64,000 nucleotides of DNA from positions 1 through 64,000 of the forward strand of contig NZ_JAENHN010000065.1 in the NCBI RefSeq assembly GCF_016595795.1, given 5' to 3'. How positions within the stretch are numbered: position 1 is the stretch's first letter; every line of letters begins with the position of its first letter. Made by a program: the position numbers and the translations under genes. The notes below the pieces were generated by a model, which did not search any database, was not told where the DNA came from, and saw only the letters and a list, made by a program, of their open reading frames with translations. Source of the stretch: Clostridium yunnanense. GTDB lineage: Bacteria; Bacillota; Clostridia; Clostridiales; Clostridiaceae. This document shows positions 1-9,044 of the stretch, in pieces.

Positions 1-65
1 TATTTGCATGCATATTTTCCGATTACTTTCCTTATTCCGATTGCACTTCCAAAGCTAATTGCTAA

Positions 66-100
66 AAAAGAAGCTATCACGTTGTGTAATAGCTTCTTTA
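66..100. terminator. Bidirectional hairpin near left edge
   Basis: An 8-bp GAAGCTAT/ATAGCTTC stem (70-77 with 89-96) has an A-run on its left and a T-run on its right, so it could end transcription in either direction. The longer U-tract is on the leftward transcript. It probably ends a gene lying outside the window. Confidence 0.5.
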
Positions 101-188
101 ATCACTCTTAACTTAATGACATTGGGATTACTCCTCGAGTATTTTTATTTCGAGTCTAGGGATTGAAGTAGATTATCAATTCAGAGGA

Positions 189-294
189 ATAGATAATCTA
201 GTTGTATATAATAAAACTAAGTGATATTTCTGTTAGCTATTAATGGTAATAGGATTATCAAATATAGATTTAATTTGGAAGTAGTTTATCTATA
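189..294. repeat. Copy 1 of ~100 bp palindromic repeat (U family)
   Basis: The left end ATAGATAATCTAGTTG (189-204) is an imperfect inverted match to the right end GGAAGTAGTTTATCTATA (277-294). These ends match the TATAGATaaACtaCTTC-type termini of the units at 13.5 kb. A solo right-end-like sequence, GATTGAAGTAGATTATC, lies at about 161-177. The interior is diverged, so this is the weakest full copy. Confidence 0.45.
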
Positions 295-300
295 AAAAAT

Positions 301-546
301 CTTTAAATTTAAGGATCATAAGAATGAATAATGTAACTATAGGTTTTTAAGAAATTTATTACAGTAATTAAAAATTAATGGTAAAGGTATATAATATTAC
401 AAAAAAAACTAGAAAAAGTAGAGAATAAAATAAAAATTAGAAGAAGTTTGTAATGTTTTGATTTTATTAGTTGAATTATGTGATATAATAAATTATAATT
501 TTGATTCAAAAAAAATTACATAATTAAGGAAAAAGGAAGAGTGTGT
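301..546 (+). promoter_or_regulatory. Upstream region and candidate promoter of the HTH-TPR pair
   Basis: This very AT-rich stretch has no ORF worth reporting. An extended -10 motif, TGATATAAT, lies at 481-489 with a poor -35 (TTTATT near 462). A purine-rich GGAAGAG ribosome binding site sits just before the ATG at 547. The promoter assignment is by eye only. Confidence 0.3.
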
Positions 547-1848
547 ATGGAGATTCTTTCACTAGGAGAAAAGATAAAAAGAAGAAGAAAAGAATTAGAT
601 ATGACTTTAAAGGATTTAGCTGGTGATAGAATAACACCAGGTCAGATAAGTCTTGTTGAGTCAGGAAGATCAAATCCGTCTATGGATTTACTTGAATATC
701 TTGCTGCAACACTAAAAACTTCAGTAGAATATTTAATGGAGTCAGAAGAAACTCAAGCAGAAAATATATGTACTTATTTTGAGCAAGTGGCAGAATCATA
801 TATATTAGACAATGATACAATTACCGCAGAAAGATATATAGAAAATTCACTTTATTATGCGGAGAAGTATAACCTTGAATATAGAAAGGCTAAAAATCTA
901 TATTTGAGAGCTAAAATTTATATGGCAAAAGGAGAAAATGTTTCAGCACAGCAGTTTTTTCTTTCGGCAAATGTTATATTTATAAAAAATAATAATTTCG
1001 AGGAAATGGTTCAAACTTTCTTGTATTTAGGTAAGATAACCCTTGAACTAAAGGCTTACCATTCTGCTACTTCATACCTTAAACAAGCAGAAAAACTATA
1101 TATAGATAAAAATATTGGTGATGATTTCTTGCTTGGAGAGATATATTTTACTATTTCGAAAACTTATTTTAAGCTAGAAGATGTTAAAAATTCAATGAAC
1201 TATGCATTCCTTGCAAAACAAAAGTTTGAGCAAATATACGACCAAAAGAAATATGCAAAGACACTATTATTAATATCAGAAGAATATAATAAAAGTGGAG
1301 ATTTAGTCAATGCTATAAAATATTCTAAGAAAACTTTAGAGGTTTATAAAAACTTGCAGGATTTAGAAAATATTTCTTACATAGAAAATAATCTAGGTAG
1401 ACTCTTCTATCAGTTTGAAAACATTGAAGAATCCTTTAAGCATTATGATATAGCAAAAGAGCTAAGGGAGAAAAATAAGGATAGCAGATTACCAGAGACT
1501 TTAATCAATATTTGTGAAAATTATATAAAGCTAAAAGATATTGCAAGCTGTACCTCTGTTATGAAAGATATTGAAGATCATCTAGATCCAAGTAACTACT
1601 CAGATATTATTGAATTCATGTTAATCAAATTCAGAGTATTAATGATAAAGGAAAGCTATTTAGAAGCTGAATCAGTTTTATTAGATACCTTTAAGGTGTC
1701 CCAAGATAGTGAGAATTTTAAAAAAGCAGGAGAGATTGCTGTAATGCTTGGTAAGTTCTACTTAGATCAAAAGAAAGATACTGAAGCAGCTAGATTTTTA
1801 GATGAAGGCGTAGGAATCTTTAAAAAATTAGGTATAATTAGAAATTAG
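547..1848 (+). CDS. XRE-family HTH regulator with TPR repeats
   Basis: This is a cytoplasmic regulator of 433 residues. Residues about 5-65 form a Cro/C1-type helix-turn-helix (GEKIKRRRKELDMTLKDLAG, then QISLVESGRSNPS). The rest is helical, with repeated Y/A-rich 34-residue units typical of TPRs. The ATG at 547 is preferred over an upstream in-frame GTG (541) because GGAAGAG lies 7 nt before it and because the next gene starts with the same MEILS-x-GEKIKR sequence. The architecture resembles peptide-sensing RRNPP regulators, but no signal-peptide gene is visible nearby. It is likely co-transcribed with the paralogue 22 bp downstream. Its target is unknown; the citrate-branch genes downstream are an obvious guess. 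Confidence 0.8.
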   Translation: MEILSLGEKIKRRRKELDMTLKDLAGDRITPGQISLVESGRSNPSMDLLEYLAATLKTSVEYLMESEETQAENICTYFEQVAESYILDNDTITAERYIENSLYYAEKYNLEYRKAKNLYLRAKIYMAKGENVSAQQFFLSANVIFIKNNNFEEMVQTFLYLGKITLELKAYHSATSYLKQAEKLYIDKNIGDDFLLGEIYFTISKTYFKLEDVKNSMNYAFLAKQKFEQIYDQKKYAKTLLLISEEYNKSGDLVNAIKYSKKTLEVYKNLQDLENISYIENNLGRLFYQFENIEESFKHYDIAKELREKNKDSRLPETLINICENYIKLKDIASCTSVMKDIEDHLDPSNYSDIIEFMLIKFRVLMIKESYLEAESVLLDTFKVSQDSENFKKAGEIAVMLGKFYLDQKKDTEAARFLDEGVGIFKKLGIIRN

Positions 1849-1870
1849 TTTTTTTTGATAGGTGAGGGGA

Positions 1871-3115
1871 ATGGAGATTTTATCAACTGGTGAAAAGATA
1901 AAAAGGGCTAGAATATATAAGGGAATAACTTTAAAAGAGTTATGCGATGAAAATATATCTATTTCTAAGATGAGTTGCATAGAGAATGGAAAAGTTAAGG
2001 CTGAGCCTTGGATTTTAGAGATTGTGGCAAAGAAGCTGGATTTAGATATAAATTATTTAAATGAAGATGTTAAAGATCAATTAGAAAGTAATCTTAAATT
2101 GATAAAACAAGGCTTGAAAAATGATAATTATGAAGATGAGCTGAAGTTATGTGTTAGCTATTCTACATACTACAATTATTCAGAATTAGCTTTTGAGTTT
2201 ATGCATCTTCTTTTTACGTATTATTTAGAAGAGCTAAAGTATAAAAAGATACAAGATATGATGAATGGATATTATGAAGTAGCTCAAAAGTTAACAGACA
2301 AAACATATATATTTTACAGAGATATGGCAAAATACTTTTTTAATAATAAAGAATACAATGAAGCATTAGCATATTACAGTAAATTAAGAATAAGCCGTCA
2401 AATTATAAAACAGGACTTTGTGGCAGATATAATTTACTCTGAGGCAGAATGCTATCTAAAATTAAAAAAAGATGATTTAGCGTATAATCTTCTAAGAGAT
2501 TATATGAAAAAACATGAAGAAATAGAAGACATGATAATTAAAGGCAAGATTTTAAGCTTGTACGGGGGCCTGCTTATAATGTTCAATAACATAGAAAGCA
2601 GCCAATACATAGAGAAAGCCTCAGAGTTTCTTAAGGAAAGTGCTAAGGATTTAGCTAAAGCTAAGCTTTTTTATGGCGAATCCTATTTTAAGATCGATGA
2701 TAGGGAAAATGGCATAAAGGAAGTTCGTGAAGCTATGGACATGCTGCCTAAAGAAAATAAGGATTTTTACTGTGAATTATTAAATAAAGCTATTACCATT
2801 TATATTGAAAATGGTGAACTTGAAATTGCAGATGAAATGGCATCTGAAGCTTTAAATATAGCAATAGGATGCGATAATGTGAGGTTGATTGAAAGATCTT
2901 ATTATTTAAAAGCATTCGTTTTTCAGAAAAAAGGATTATACGAACAATCAGAGATGTATATGAATCTTTCGATAGATTCTTTGATGAAGTTTGGCAATTA
3001 TGCACAAAGATACAACAGATATATCGAGATGGCAAATATGTATCATGAAATAGGTGAAATAAGAGAAGCAATAAAATATTTTACACTTGCAATGAGCATG
3101 GAAAAGAAGCTTTAA
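1871..3115 (+). CDS. Second XRE-family HTH regulator with TPR repeats
   Basis: The 414-residue protein is a paralogue of the preceding gene: both begin MEILS-x-GEKIKR and keep the HTH followed by TPR-like helical repeats. Its HTH (about residues 5-65) is more diverged, with SKMSCIENGKVKAEP at the recognition region, so DNA specificity may differ. The ATG at 1871 follows AGGTGAGGGG, which makes it a better start than the in-frame GTG at 1862. The stop codon lies inside a strong terminator hairpin, so the two regulators probably form a closed bicistronic operon. Tandem duplication followed by divergence is the simplest history; function is not known. Confidence 0.75.
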   Translation: MEILSTGEKIKRARIYKGITLKELCDENISISKMSCIENGKVKAEPWILEIVAKKLDLDINYLNEDVKDQLESNLKLIKQGLKNDNYEDELKLCVSYSTYYNYSELAFEFMHLLFTYYLEELKYKKIQDMMNGYYEVAQKLTDKTYIFYRDMAKYFFNNKEYNEALAYYSKLRISRQIIKQDFVADIIYSEAECYLKLKKDDLAYNLLRDYMKKHEEIEDMIIKGKILSLYGGLLIMFNNIESSQYIEKASEFLKESAKDLAKAKLFYGESYFKIDDRENGIKEVREAMDMLPKENKDFYCELLNKAITIYIENGELEIADEMASEALNIAIGCDNVRLIERSYYLKAFVFQKKGLYEQSEMYMNLSIDSLMKFGNYAQRYNRYIEMANMYHEIGEIREAIKYFTLAMSMEKKL

Positions 3116-3139
3116 CATTATGTTAAAGCTTCTTTTTTA
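3104..3139 (+). terminator. Rho-independent terminator of HTH-TPR pair
   Basis: A 13-bp stem (AAGAAGCTTTAAC with GTTAAAGCTTCTT) with a 5-nt loop is followed by TTTTTAT. The stem includes the stop codon of the second regulator. Confidence 0.85.
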
Positions 3140-3417
3140 TTACTTAATGAAAAGTTTATTTAACATATTGTTAATGTATTTTTAAATTTAATAGTAAATA
3201 TTTAATGATACTGCCTATAATATAGAAGAATAATAAATTAATTGTGAATTTAGTATAAATAGTATAGTATTATTGAAATAAATATGGTAGAATGATTTAT
3301 AATATTTTTTGTATACAACTATACGTAAAAAATTATAATTAAAAATGATAAATAATAATTTATGTATGGATGTAGTTATTTTTATTTTTGTTTGCGATTA
3401 TGAAAGGGGGGTTCTAA
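3140..3417 (+). promoter_or_regulatory. Upstream region of the citrate-branch genes, with small inverted repeat
   Basis: This AT-rich intergenic DNA holds a perfect short inverted repeat, GTATA-CAAC-TATAC (3311-3324), and a TATAAT hexamer at 3334-3339 that could be a -10. The inverted repeat would overlap the promoter, as expected of an operator, and two HTH regulators lie immediately upstream. The link is inference. A strong ribosome binding site (GAAAGGGGGG) precedes the ATG at 3418. Confidence 0.35.
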
Positions 3418-4563
3418 ATGGCTGTTTTTGAAAAGGAGACAGGCAAGAAAATTTATATTGTGGATACAACTCTAAGAGATGGAGAACAAACTGCTGGTGT
3501 TGTATTTGCAAATCATGAAAAGATATCTATAGCTGAGATGTTAAGTGATCTAGGGGTAGATCAGCTTGAAGTAGGTATTCCAACTATGGGTGGAGATGAA
3601 AAACAGGCTATTAAAGCTATTGTTAAAAAGGGACTTAAATCAAGCATAATGGCTTGGAATAGAGCTGTAATCAGCGACATAGAGCAATCAATAGACTGCG
3701 GGGTAGATGCAGTAGCTATTTCTATATCAGTTTCTGATATCCATATACAACACAAACTACAGACGTCTAGAGAATGGGTTATTGAAAATATGCTTAAGGC
3801 AGTTGAGTTTGCTAAAAAAAATGGACTTTATGTATCAGTTAATGGAGAAGATGCTTCAAGAGCTGATAATAAATTCTTAGTGCAGTTCATAAATGAAGCA
3901 AAAAAGGCAGGAGCAGACAGATTTAGATATTGTGATACTGTAGGCATAATGCACCCTGCTAAGATACAACAAGAGATAAGTTTTTTAAGAGATAATACAA
4001 ATTTTGATATAGAAATGCACACTCACAATGACTTTGGTATGGCTACAGCAAATGCACTAGCTGGACTTGCTGGTGGGGCTACTCATTTGGGGGTTACTGT
4101 AAATGGACTAGGTGAAAGAGCAGGTAATGCGGCCTTAGAAGAAGTATTAATGGCCTTGAAACATGTTTATGGCTATGATGTGCATGTTGATACAAAGATG
4201 TTTAAAGAAGCTTCAGAATATGTATCTAAGGCTTCTGGAAGAGAACTTCCTGCATGGAAAGCTATCGTTGGTTCTAATATGTTTGCGCATGAATCAGGAA
4301 TACATGCAGATGGAGCACTTAAGAATCCACTAAACTATGAAGTCTTTGAACCTTCAGAAGTAGGTTTAGAAAGACAAATCGTTATTGGAAAACATTCTGG
4401 TAAGGCTGCTATTGTAAATAAATTTAAAGAATATGATATAGAGCTATCTCAACACGATGCTGATGAACTTCTTGTTATGGTAAGAGAATTATCAGTAAAA
4501 CTAAAAAGAAGTCTTTTTGATAAAGAACTTGTGCAGTTATATAAGGATTATACAAAAAGATAA
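3418..4563 (+). CDS. Re-citrate synthase / homocitrate synthase-family enzyme
   Basis: This 381-residue DRE-TIM metallolyase carries the family signature DTTLRDGEQTAG near the N-terminus, the metal-binding HTHND (about residue 200) and the NGLGERAGNAALEEV signature. Annotation pipelines usually call this NifV (homocitrate synthase). The next genes are aconitase and isocitrate dehydrogenase and no nif gene is present, which is the arrangement seen for clostridial Re-face citrate synthases, which condense acetyl-CoA with oxaloacetate. No Si-type citrate synthase is visible in the window. Citrate rather than homocitrate as product is therefore inferred from context, not from a residue that can be read here. 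The start is supported by a strong ribosome binding site 5-6 nt upstream. Confidence 0.85.
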   Translation: MAVFEKETGKKIYIVDTTLRDGEQTAGVVFANHEKISIAEMLSDLGVDQLEVGIPTMGGDEKQAIKAIVKKGLKSSIMAWNRAVISDIEQSIDCGVDAVAISISVSDIHIQHKLQTSREWVIENMLKAVEFAKKNGLYVSVNGEDASRADNKFLVQFINEAKKAGADRFRYCDTVGIMHPAKIQQEISFLRDNTNFDIEMHTHNDFGMATANALAGLAGGATHLGVTVNGLGERAGNAALEEVLMALKHVYGYDVHVDTKMFKEASEYVSKASGRELPAWKAIVGSNMFAHESGIHADGALKNPLNYEVFEPSEVGLERQIVIGKHSGKAAIVNKFKEYDIELSQHDADELLVMVRELSVKLKRSLFDKELVQLYKDYTKR

Positions 4564-4690
4564 GATATACTGCTTAGGCATGTAAGTAATTTCAAAATTC
4601 TAATAGATTATTGCTATCTTAAGAGTTTTTTAAAATCTGATGCTATGAAAAGTATTATATCTATAATAGTGAAAACAAGGAGGAATAAAC

Positions 4691-6634
4691 ATGGGATTAA
4701 ATTTAGTATATAAAATTTTAGAAAAGCATTTAGTTGAAGGAGAGCTTATCCAAGGAGAGCCAATTGGAATAAAGATAGATCAGACACTTACTCAAGATTC
4801 TACTGGTACCATGACTTATCTTCAATTGGAAGCAATGGGTATTGATAGAGTAAAAACTAAAAGATCAGTAGCTTTTGTTGATCATAATATGCTTCAACAG
4901 GGGTTCGAAAATGCTGATGATCATAAGTATATACAAACTGTTGCAGCGAAATATGGAGTGCTGTTTTCAAAGCCAGGTAACGGGATATGTCATCAAGTTT
5001 TCCTAGAAAGATTTTCAACTCCTGGAGATACTTTAATTGGTTCTGACAGCCATACACCAACAGCTGGTGGTGTGGGGATGATAGCTATAGGTGCCGGTGG
5101 CCTTGATGTAGCAGTTGCTATGGGAGGAGGCGCTTATTTTATAAACACTCCAAAGGTATGTAAGATAAACCTTATTGGTAAGTTATCACCTATGGTTTCG
5201 GCAAAGGACGTAATACTTGAAGTCTTAAGAAGACTTACAGTAAAAGGCGGAGTAGGAAGAGTATTTGAGTATGGTGGTGAAGGTGTTAAGTCACTTTCGG
5301 TTCCTCAAAGAGCAACTATTACAAACATGGGAGCTGAACTTGGAGCAACAACTTCTATATTCCCAAGTGATGAAAAGACTTTTGAATACTTTAAAGCCCA
5401 AGGTAGAGAAAATGAGTGGAAGGAACTTTTACCTGACGAAGATGCTATCTATGATGAAGAAGTCACTATAGATTTAGAAAAATTAGAGCCACTTGCTGCA
5501 AAGCCACATAGTCCTGATAATGTTGAAGAAATAAGAACTATAGGTAAGATTAAAGTTGACCAGGTTGCTATTGGAAGCTGTACAAATTCTTCCTATGAAG
5601 ATTTGATGAAGGTAGCTAAGATACTAAAAGGTAATAAGGTTCATCCAGATGTGTCATTAGTTATAGCTCCTGGTTCAAGACAAGTTATGGAGATGATATC
5701 TCGTAATGGAGCGTTAGGAGACATCATAAGTGCAGGTGCAAGAATCCTTGAAAACTCCTGTGGACCATGTATAGGCATGGGGCAGGCTCCTGGAACAGAA
5801 GGAGTTTCACTAAGAACCTTCAATAGAAACTTCTATGGAAGAAGTGGAACTTTAACAGCAAAGGTTTATTTAGTAAGTCCAGAAACTGCAGCTGTAAGTG
5901 CAATAACAGGAGTGCTTACAGATCCGAGAGAATTAAAAGCTGATATAAATATAGAACTTCCTGAAAGATTTATATTAGATGATTCTATGATATTAAAACC
6001 AGCTGAGACATCAGCAGAGGTTGAAGTAGTAAGAGGACCTAATATAAAGCCATTTCCAAATGGAGTTGCACTAAAGAATAGCTTAGAGGGGAAAAATCTT
6101 TTAAAAGTTTCTGATAATATAACAACAGATCATATAATGCCTTCAAACTCAAAGTTACTTCCATATAGATCTAATGTACCTTATCTTGCAGATTTCTGTT
6201 TTAATACAGTAGACACTGACTTCCCTGCAAGAGCTAAGGAATACAATGGTGGATTTATAGTTGGTGGTAATAACTATGGTCAAGGTTCAAGTAGAGAGCA
6301 TGCTGCATTAGCACCATTATATCTAGGCGTAAAGGCTGTAATAGTAAAAAGTTTTGCAAGAATTCATAAAGCAAACTTAATAAACAGTGGTATATTACCG
6401 TTAACTTTTGAAAATGAAGCTGATTATGATACGTTAGAGCTTTTAGATGATTTAGTGATAAATAATATAGAAAAAGACATACACAGTGGTAAGTTGGTTG
6501 TAGAAAATAAAACTAATGGAACTAGTTTTGCGGTAATCGCTGATTTATCACAAAGAGAAATAGAAATACTTTTATGTGGTGGAAAACTTAACTATACAAA
6601 GGAATTAATGAAAGAAGGTATGGAGAATGCATAA
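4691..6634 (+). CDS. acnA: Aconitate hydratase
   Basis: This 647-residue 4Fe-4S enzyme interconverts citrate and isocitrate. The cluster ligands are readable as Cys297 (IGSCTNS), Cys357 and Cys360 (SCGPCIGMG). The SDSHT motif lies near residue 118. The C-terminal swivel domain contains DNITTDHIMP and the GGNNYGQGSSREHAAL loop. The length fits the short bacterial aconitase form rather than the ~900-residue AcnA/IRP type. It follows the citrate synthase-like gene by 127 bp and overlaps the isocitrate dehydrogenase gene by 8 bp, so translation of the last two is probably coupled. The gene symbol is generic. Confidence 0.93.
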   Translation: MGLNLVYKILEKHLVEGELIQGEPIGIKIDQTLTQDSTGTMTYLQLEAMGIDRVKTKRSVAFVDHNMLQQGFENADDHKYIQTVAAKYGVLFSKPGNGICHQVFLERFSTPGDTLIGSDSHTPTAGGVGMIAIGAGGLDVAVAMGGGAYFINTPKVCKINLIGKLSPMVSAKDVILEVLRRLTVKGGVGRVFEYGGEGVKSLSVPQRATITNMGAELGATTSIFPSDEKTFEYFKAQGRENEWKELLPDEDAIYDEEVTIDLEKLEPLAAKPHSPDNVEEIRTIGKIKVDQVAIGSCTNSSYEDLMKVAKILKGNKVHPDVSLVIAPGSRQVMEMISRNGALGDIISAGARILENSCGPCIGMGQAPGTEGVSLRTFNRNFYGRSGTLTAKVYLVSPETAAVSAITGVLTDPRELKADINIELPERFILDDSMILKPAETSAEVEVVRGPNIKPFPNGVALKNSLEGKNLLKVSDNITTDHIMPSNSKLLPYRSNVPYLADFCFNTVDTDFPARAKEYNGGFIVGGNNYGQGSSREHAALAPLYLGVKAVIVKSFARIHKANLINSGILPLTFENEADYDTLELLDDLVINNIEKDIHSGKLVVENKTNGTSFAVIADLSQREIEILLCGGKLNYTKELMKEGMENA

Positions 6635-7622
6635 GATAACCTTGATACCTGGAGACGGAATAGGACCTGAGGTTAGTAATGCCATGAAGATGGTATTAGA
6701 AGCATCAGGAGTAGAAATAGAGTGGGAAGAAGTTCAAGCAGGAGAAGCTCAGATAGAGAAATATGGAACGCCACTTCCAGACCATGTTATAGAAGCTATT
6801 AAGAGAAATAAAATTGCAATAAAAGGACCTATAACAACTCCTGTAGGAAAAGGTTTTAAAAGTGTTAATGTTACCTTAAGGCAAAATCTTGATCTTTATG
6901 TTAATCTTAGACCGGTTAAAAGTTTTAAAGGAATAGAATCAAGATATTCAGATATAGACTTGGTTATAGTAAGAGAGAATACAGAAGATCTTTATGCTGG
7001 TATTGAACACAAGATTGGCAATTACGGTGCTGAGAGCATAAAACTTATAACAAAGCCTGCATCACAAAGAATAGTAGAATTTGCTTTTAAATATGCTAAA
7101 AATAATAAGAGATCAACCGTAACAGCAGTTCATAAGGCAAATATAATGAAGCTTTCCGATGGATTGTTCTTAAATACTGCAAGAGAAGTTGCTGAACATA
7201 ACACTGAGATTAATTTTAATGATTTAATTGTAGATGCTGCAGCGATGAATTTAGTGATAAATCCTCAAAAGTATGATGTTATGGTTATGCCTAATCTTTA
7301 TGGAGATATACTATCAGACTTGTGTGCTGGTCTTGTTGGCGGACTTGGTATAATACCAGGGGCTAACATAGGAAAAGACTATGCAGTTTTTGAAGCTGTT
7401 CATGGAAGTGCTCCTGATATAGCTGGTCAAAACAAAGCTAATCCAACAGCACTTATACAATCTGCCATAATGATGCTTAGACATATAGGTGAATATGAGC
7501 ATGCTGATAAGATAGAAGCTGCACTTTCTAAGGTATTCTTAGAAGGCAAGGTTCTTACAGGAGATTTAGGTGGAAGTGCTACAACCACTGAATTTGCAGA
7601 AGCAATCTGCAAGAAACTATAA
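6627..7622 (+). CDS. icd: Isocitrate dehydrogenase, NAD-type
   Basis: This 331-residue beta-decarboxylating dehydrogenase begins ITLIPGDGIGPE and keeps the substrate arginines and catalytic motifs (VRENTEDLYAG; NLYGDILSDLCAGLVGG). The cofactor loop reads HGSAPDIAGQNKANP, with Asp-Ile where NADP-dependent enzymes have Lys-Tyr, so NAD is the likely cofactor. It oxidises isocitrate to 2-oxoglutarate, completing the branch that feeds glutamate synthesis. 3-Isopropylmalate dehydrogenase is the alternative family member, but the aconitase partner and the NTED motif favour isocitrate. Its ATG lies inside the end of the aconitase gene. Confidence 0.9.
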   Translation: MHKITLIPGDGIGPEVSNAMKMVLEASGVEIEWEEVQAGEAQIEKYGTPLPDHVIEAIKRNKIAIKGPITTPVGKGFKSVNVTLRQNLDLYVNLRPVKSFKGIESRYSDIDLVIVRENTEDLYAGIEHKIGNYGAESIKLITKPASQRIVEFAFKYAKNNKRSTVTAVHKANIMKLSDGLFLNTAREVAEHNTEINFNDLIVDAAAMNLVINPQKYDVMVMPNLYGDILSDLCAGLVGGLGIIPGANIGKDYAVFEAVHGSAPDIAGQNKANPTALIQSAIMMLRHIGEYEHADKIEAALSKVFLEGKVLTGDLGGSATTTEFAEAICKKL

Positions 7623-7626
7623 TATA

Positions 7627-7667
7627 AAAAACTTGCAGGGTGCTTTTAGCTTCCTGCAAGTTTTTTA
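7627..7667. terminator. Bidirectional terminator between icd and the small minus-strand gene
   Basis: The stem ACTTGCAGG/CCTGCAAGT (7631-7639 with 7653-7661) is flanked by an A-run and a T6 run. It therefore works for icd and also for the convergent small gene. Confidence 0.85.
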
Positions 7668-7739
7668 TATTTATTAATAATTTAATTTTTAACTAAAAAA
7701 TTACTAATATTAGACGTTTTATATTTAAAGTTTTATGAA

Positions 7740-7958
7740 TTAATGAGCTGGATTTTGAGCAAATTGCTTCATAACAGCTTGCACTTCTTCTACTTTTTCA
7801 GGCTTAAGGAAAGTGATAATCTTTATAGCAAATTGTTGTGCGTCCTCAGCAGTGAAGGTTCCTTCTGCTTGCTTTTTGAAGTTATCAGCAAGTAGTGCCT
7901 TAGCTTCTTGCACTCTCTCCAAAATATAACCTAAAAATCTTTCTTGTCCCTCGTTCAT
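7740..7958 (-). CDS. Small conserved-looking hypothetical protein (72 aa)
   Basis: I do not recognise this gene. The product is acidic and helical (EGQERFLGYILERVQEAKALL) with no membrane segment or cysteine. A good AAAGGAGAT ribosome binding site lies 8 nt before the ATG and the upstream DNA looks promoter-like, so it is likely real. It sits downstream of, and in the same direction as, the Crp/Fnr regulator, but about 100 bp away with a hairpin between. The TGTGATATTTAT half-palindrome at 8026-8037 lies about 70 bp upstream and shares 12 nt with the palindrome before the sulfite reductase operon. It could therefore belong to the same regulon. Confidence 0.65.
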   Translation of the reverse strand: MNEGQERFLGYILERVQEAKALLADNFKKQAEGTFTAEDAQQFAIKIITFLKPEKVEEVQAVMKQFAQNPAH

Positions 7959-8025
7959 AAATTAATCTCCTTTTATCATATTTATAGTGAATCGCCTTGT
8001 TGAAATTTAAGAATATCTAATTTTA

Positions 8026-8056
8026 TGTGATATTTATTATATCAGATAATAAATAT
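8026..8056 (-). promoter_or_regulatory. AT-rich hairpin with a Crp/Fnr-like half site
   Basis: ATATTTATTAT pairs with ATAATAAATAT (8030-8056), a weak AU-only hairpin just after the Crp/Fnr gene. It overlaps TGTGATATTTAT (8026-8037), identical over 12 nt to the left part of the palindrome at 9314. It may be a weak terminator, a regulator site for the small gene, or both. Confidence 0.35.
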
Positions 8057-8059
8057 TCA

Positions 8060-8749
8060 TTAAATATCTTTAAAATAGTCTGAAAGTTTGTTTCTATCTG
8101 GAATATAAAATTTTTTGCTTTCAACTATTATTAAATCTAGCTCTTGTAATCTTTTTAAAGCCCTAGATATAGTTTCTCTTTGACTACCAAACATATCAGC
8201 AAGATATGTAACTGATACGTTAAGATTAATCAAAGTTCCTAAAGGATGAGAAACACCATAATCCTTAGAAAGTTTCCAAAGTTTTGCTGCTAATTTTTTC
8301 TCTATCTTTATAGGTGTAGTATTTTTCATCTGTCTATAAAGCCTTCTAACCTTTTTAGCTAAAGAATTTATAACGTTTTTAGTGAAAGCGAAGTTTTCTT
8401 CCATAAGATCTATAAAAGTTTTCTTATCATATACAAGCAGATATCCATCTTCAAAGGTCTCACAACAGATGGATGCAGGTAAGTCATCTAAAATAACTTC
8501 ATTCAGAATTTTTCCTTCGCCTAAGATAAAAACAACTTTCTTCTGAGCATTTTCGCTTAATTTATATAAAGAAAACTTGCCCTTCAAAACAATAAATATA
8601 TTGTTAACCATATCTTTATCTAAAAAAACATGAGTATTCCTATTAAATTTTTTTACTTTTCCAAGAGTATAAAGTTTTAATAAAAACTCTTCGTCAAGGC
8701 CTGCAAATATCTCTAAATTTTTAATGTAATCAAAATTAAATTCAGTCAT
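8060..8749 (-). CDS. Crp/Fnr-family transcriptional regulator
   Basis: This 229-residue protein has an N-terminal cyclic-nucleotide-binding-type beta barrel (about 15-125) and a C-terminal winged helix. The recognition helix region reads VTYLADMFGSQRETISRALKRLQ. The usual cAMP phosphate-binding residues are not obvious, and there is no N-terminal Fnr-type cysteine cluster, only a CC pair near residue 95, so the effector is unknown. It is transcribed away from the channel-asrABC operon. A perfect TGTGA-N6-TCACA palindrome stands before that operon, which suggests this protein regulates it. The long upstream gap (8750-9044) shows only AT-rich promoter-like DNA. Confidence 0.88.
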   Translation of the reverse strand: MTEFNFDYIKNLEIFAGLDEEFLLKLYTLGKVKKFNRNTHVFLDKDMVNNIFIVLKGKFSLYKLSENAQKKVVFILGEGKILNEVILDDLPASICCETFEDGYLLVYDKKTFIDLMEENFAFTKNVINSLAKKVRRLYRQMKNTTPIKIEKKLAAKLWKLSKDYGVSHPLGTLINLNVSVTYLADMFGSQRETISRALKRLQELDLIIVESKKFYIPDRNKLSDYFKDI

Positions 8750-9044
8750 GTTATCCCTTCTTAAAGAAAATATAAATTCATTTTATCAGAGTTTAGATAA
8801 AAGATACACAATAACATAAATTTTAAGTATCTTAATACTTAAGTATAATAATTGAAATTAAGTTAGAGTGCTTCTGACACTTTAAAGAGTTTTGCAGCGA
8901 TGCAATTATAAAATTAATTTAAAAATTAAGAGAGAATTTTTTTTGTTTTAACTGCACATAATAATACCGTTCAAAAGTAGGCTTTAAAAAATATATATTA
9001 TCTTTCACGGTAAGCCTCAATAAAATATAAAGGAGGGAATTGCA

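Noticed and set aside
1-111. Open frame at the left edge ending at 109-111, with hydrophobic residues like the tail of a membrane protein
   Set aside because: The opposite strand also reads as a plausible hydrophobic segment, and a terminator hairpin lies inside the frame. With so few codons the coding strand cannot be decided.
3418-4563. nifV (homocitrate synthase) for nitrogenase cofactor
   Set aside because: No nif genes are in the window and the gene is followed by aconitase and isocitrate dehydrogenase.
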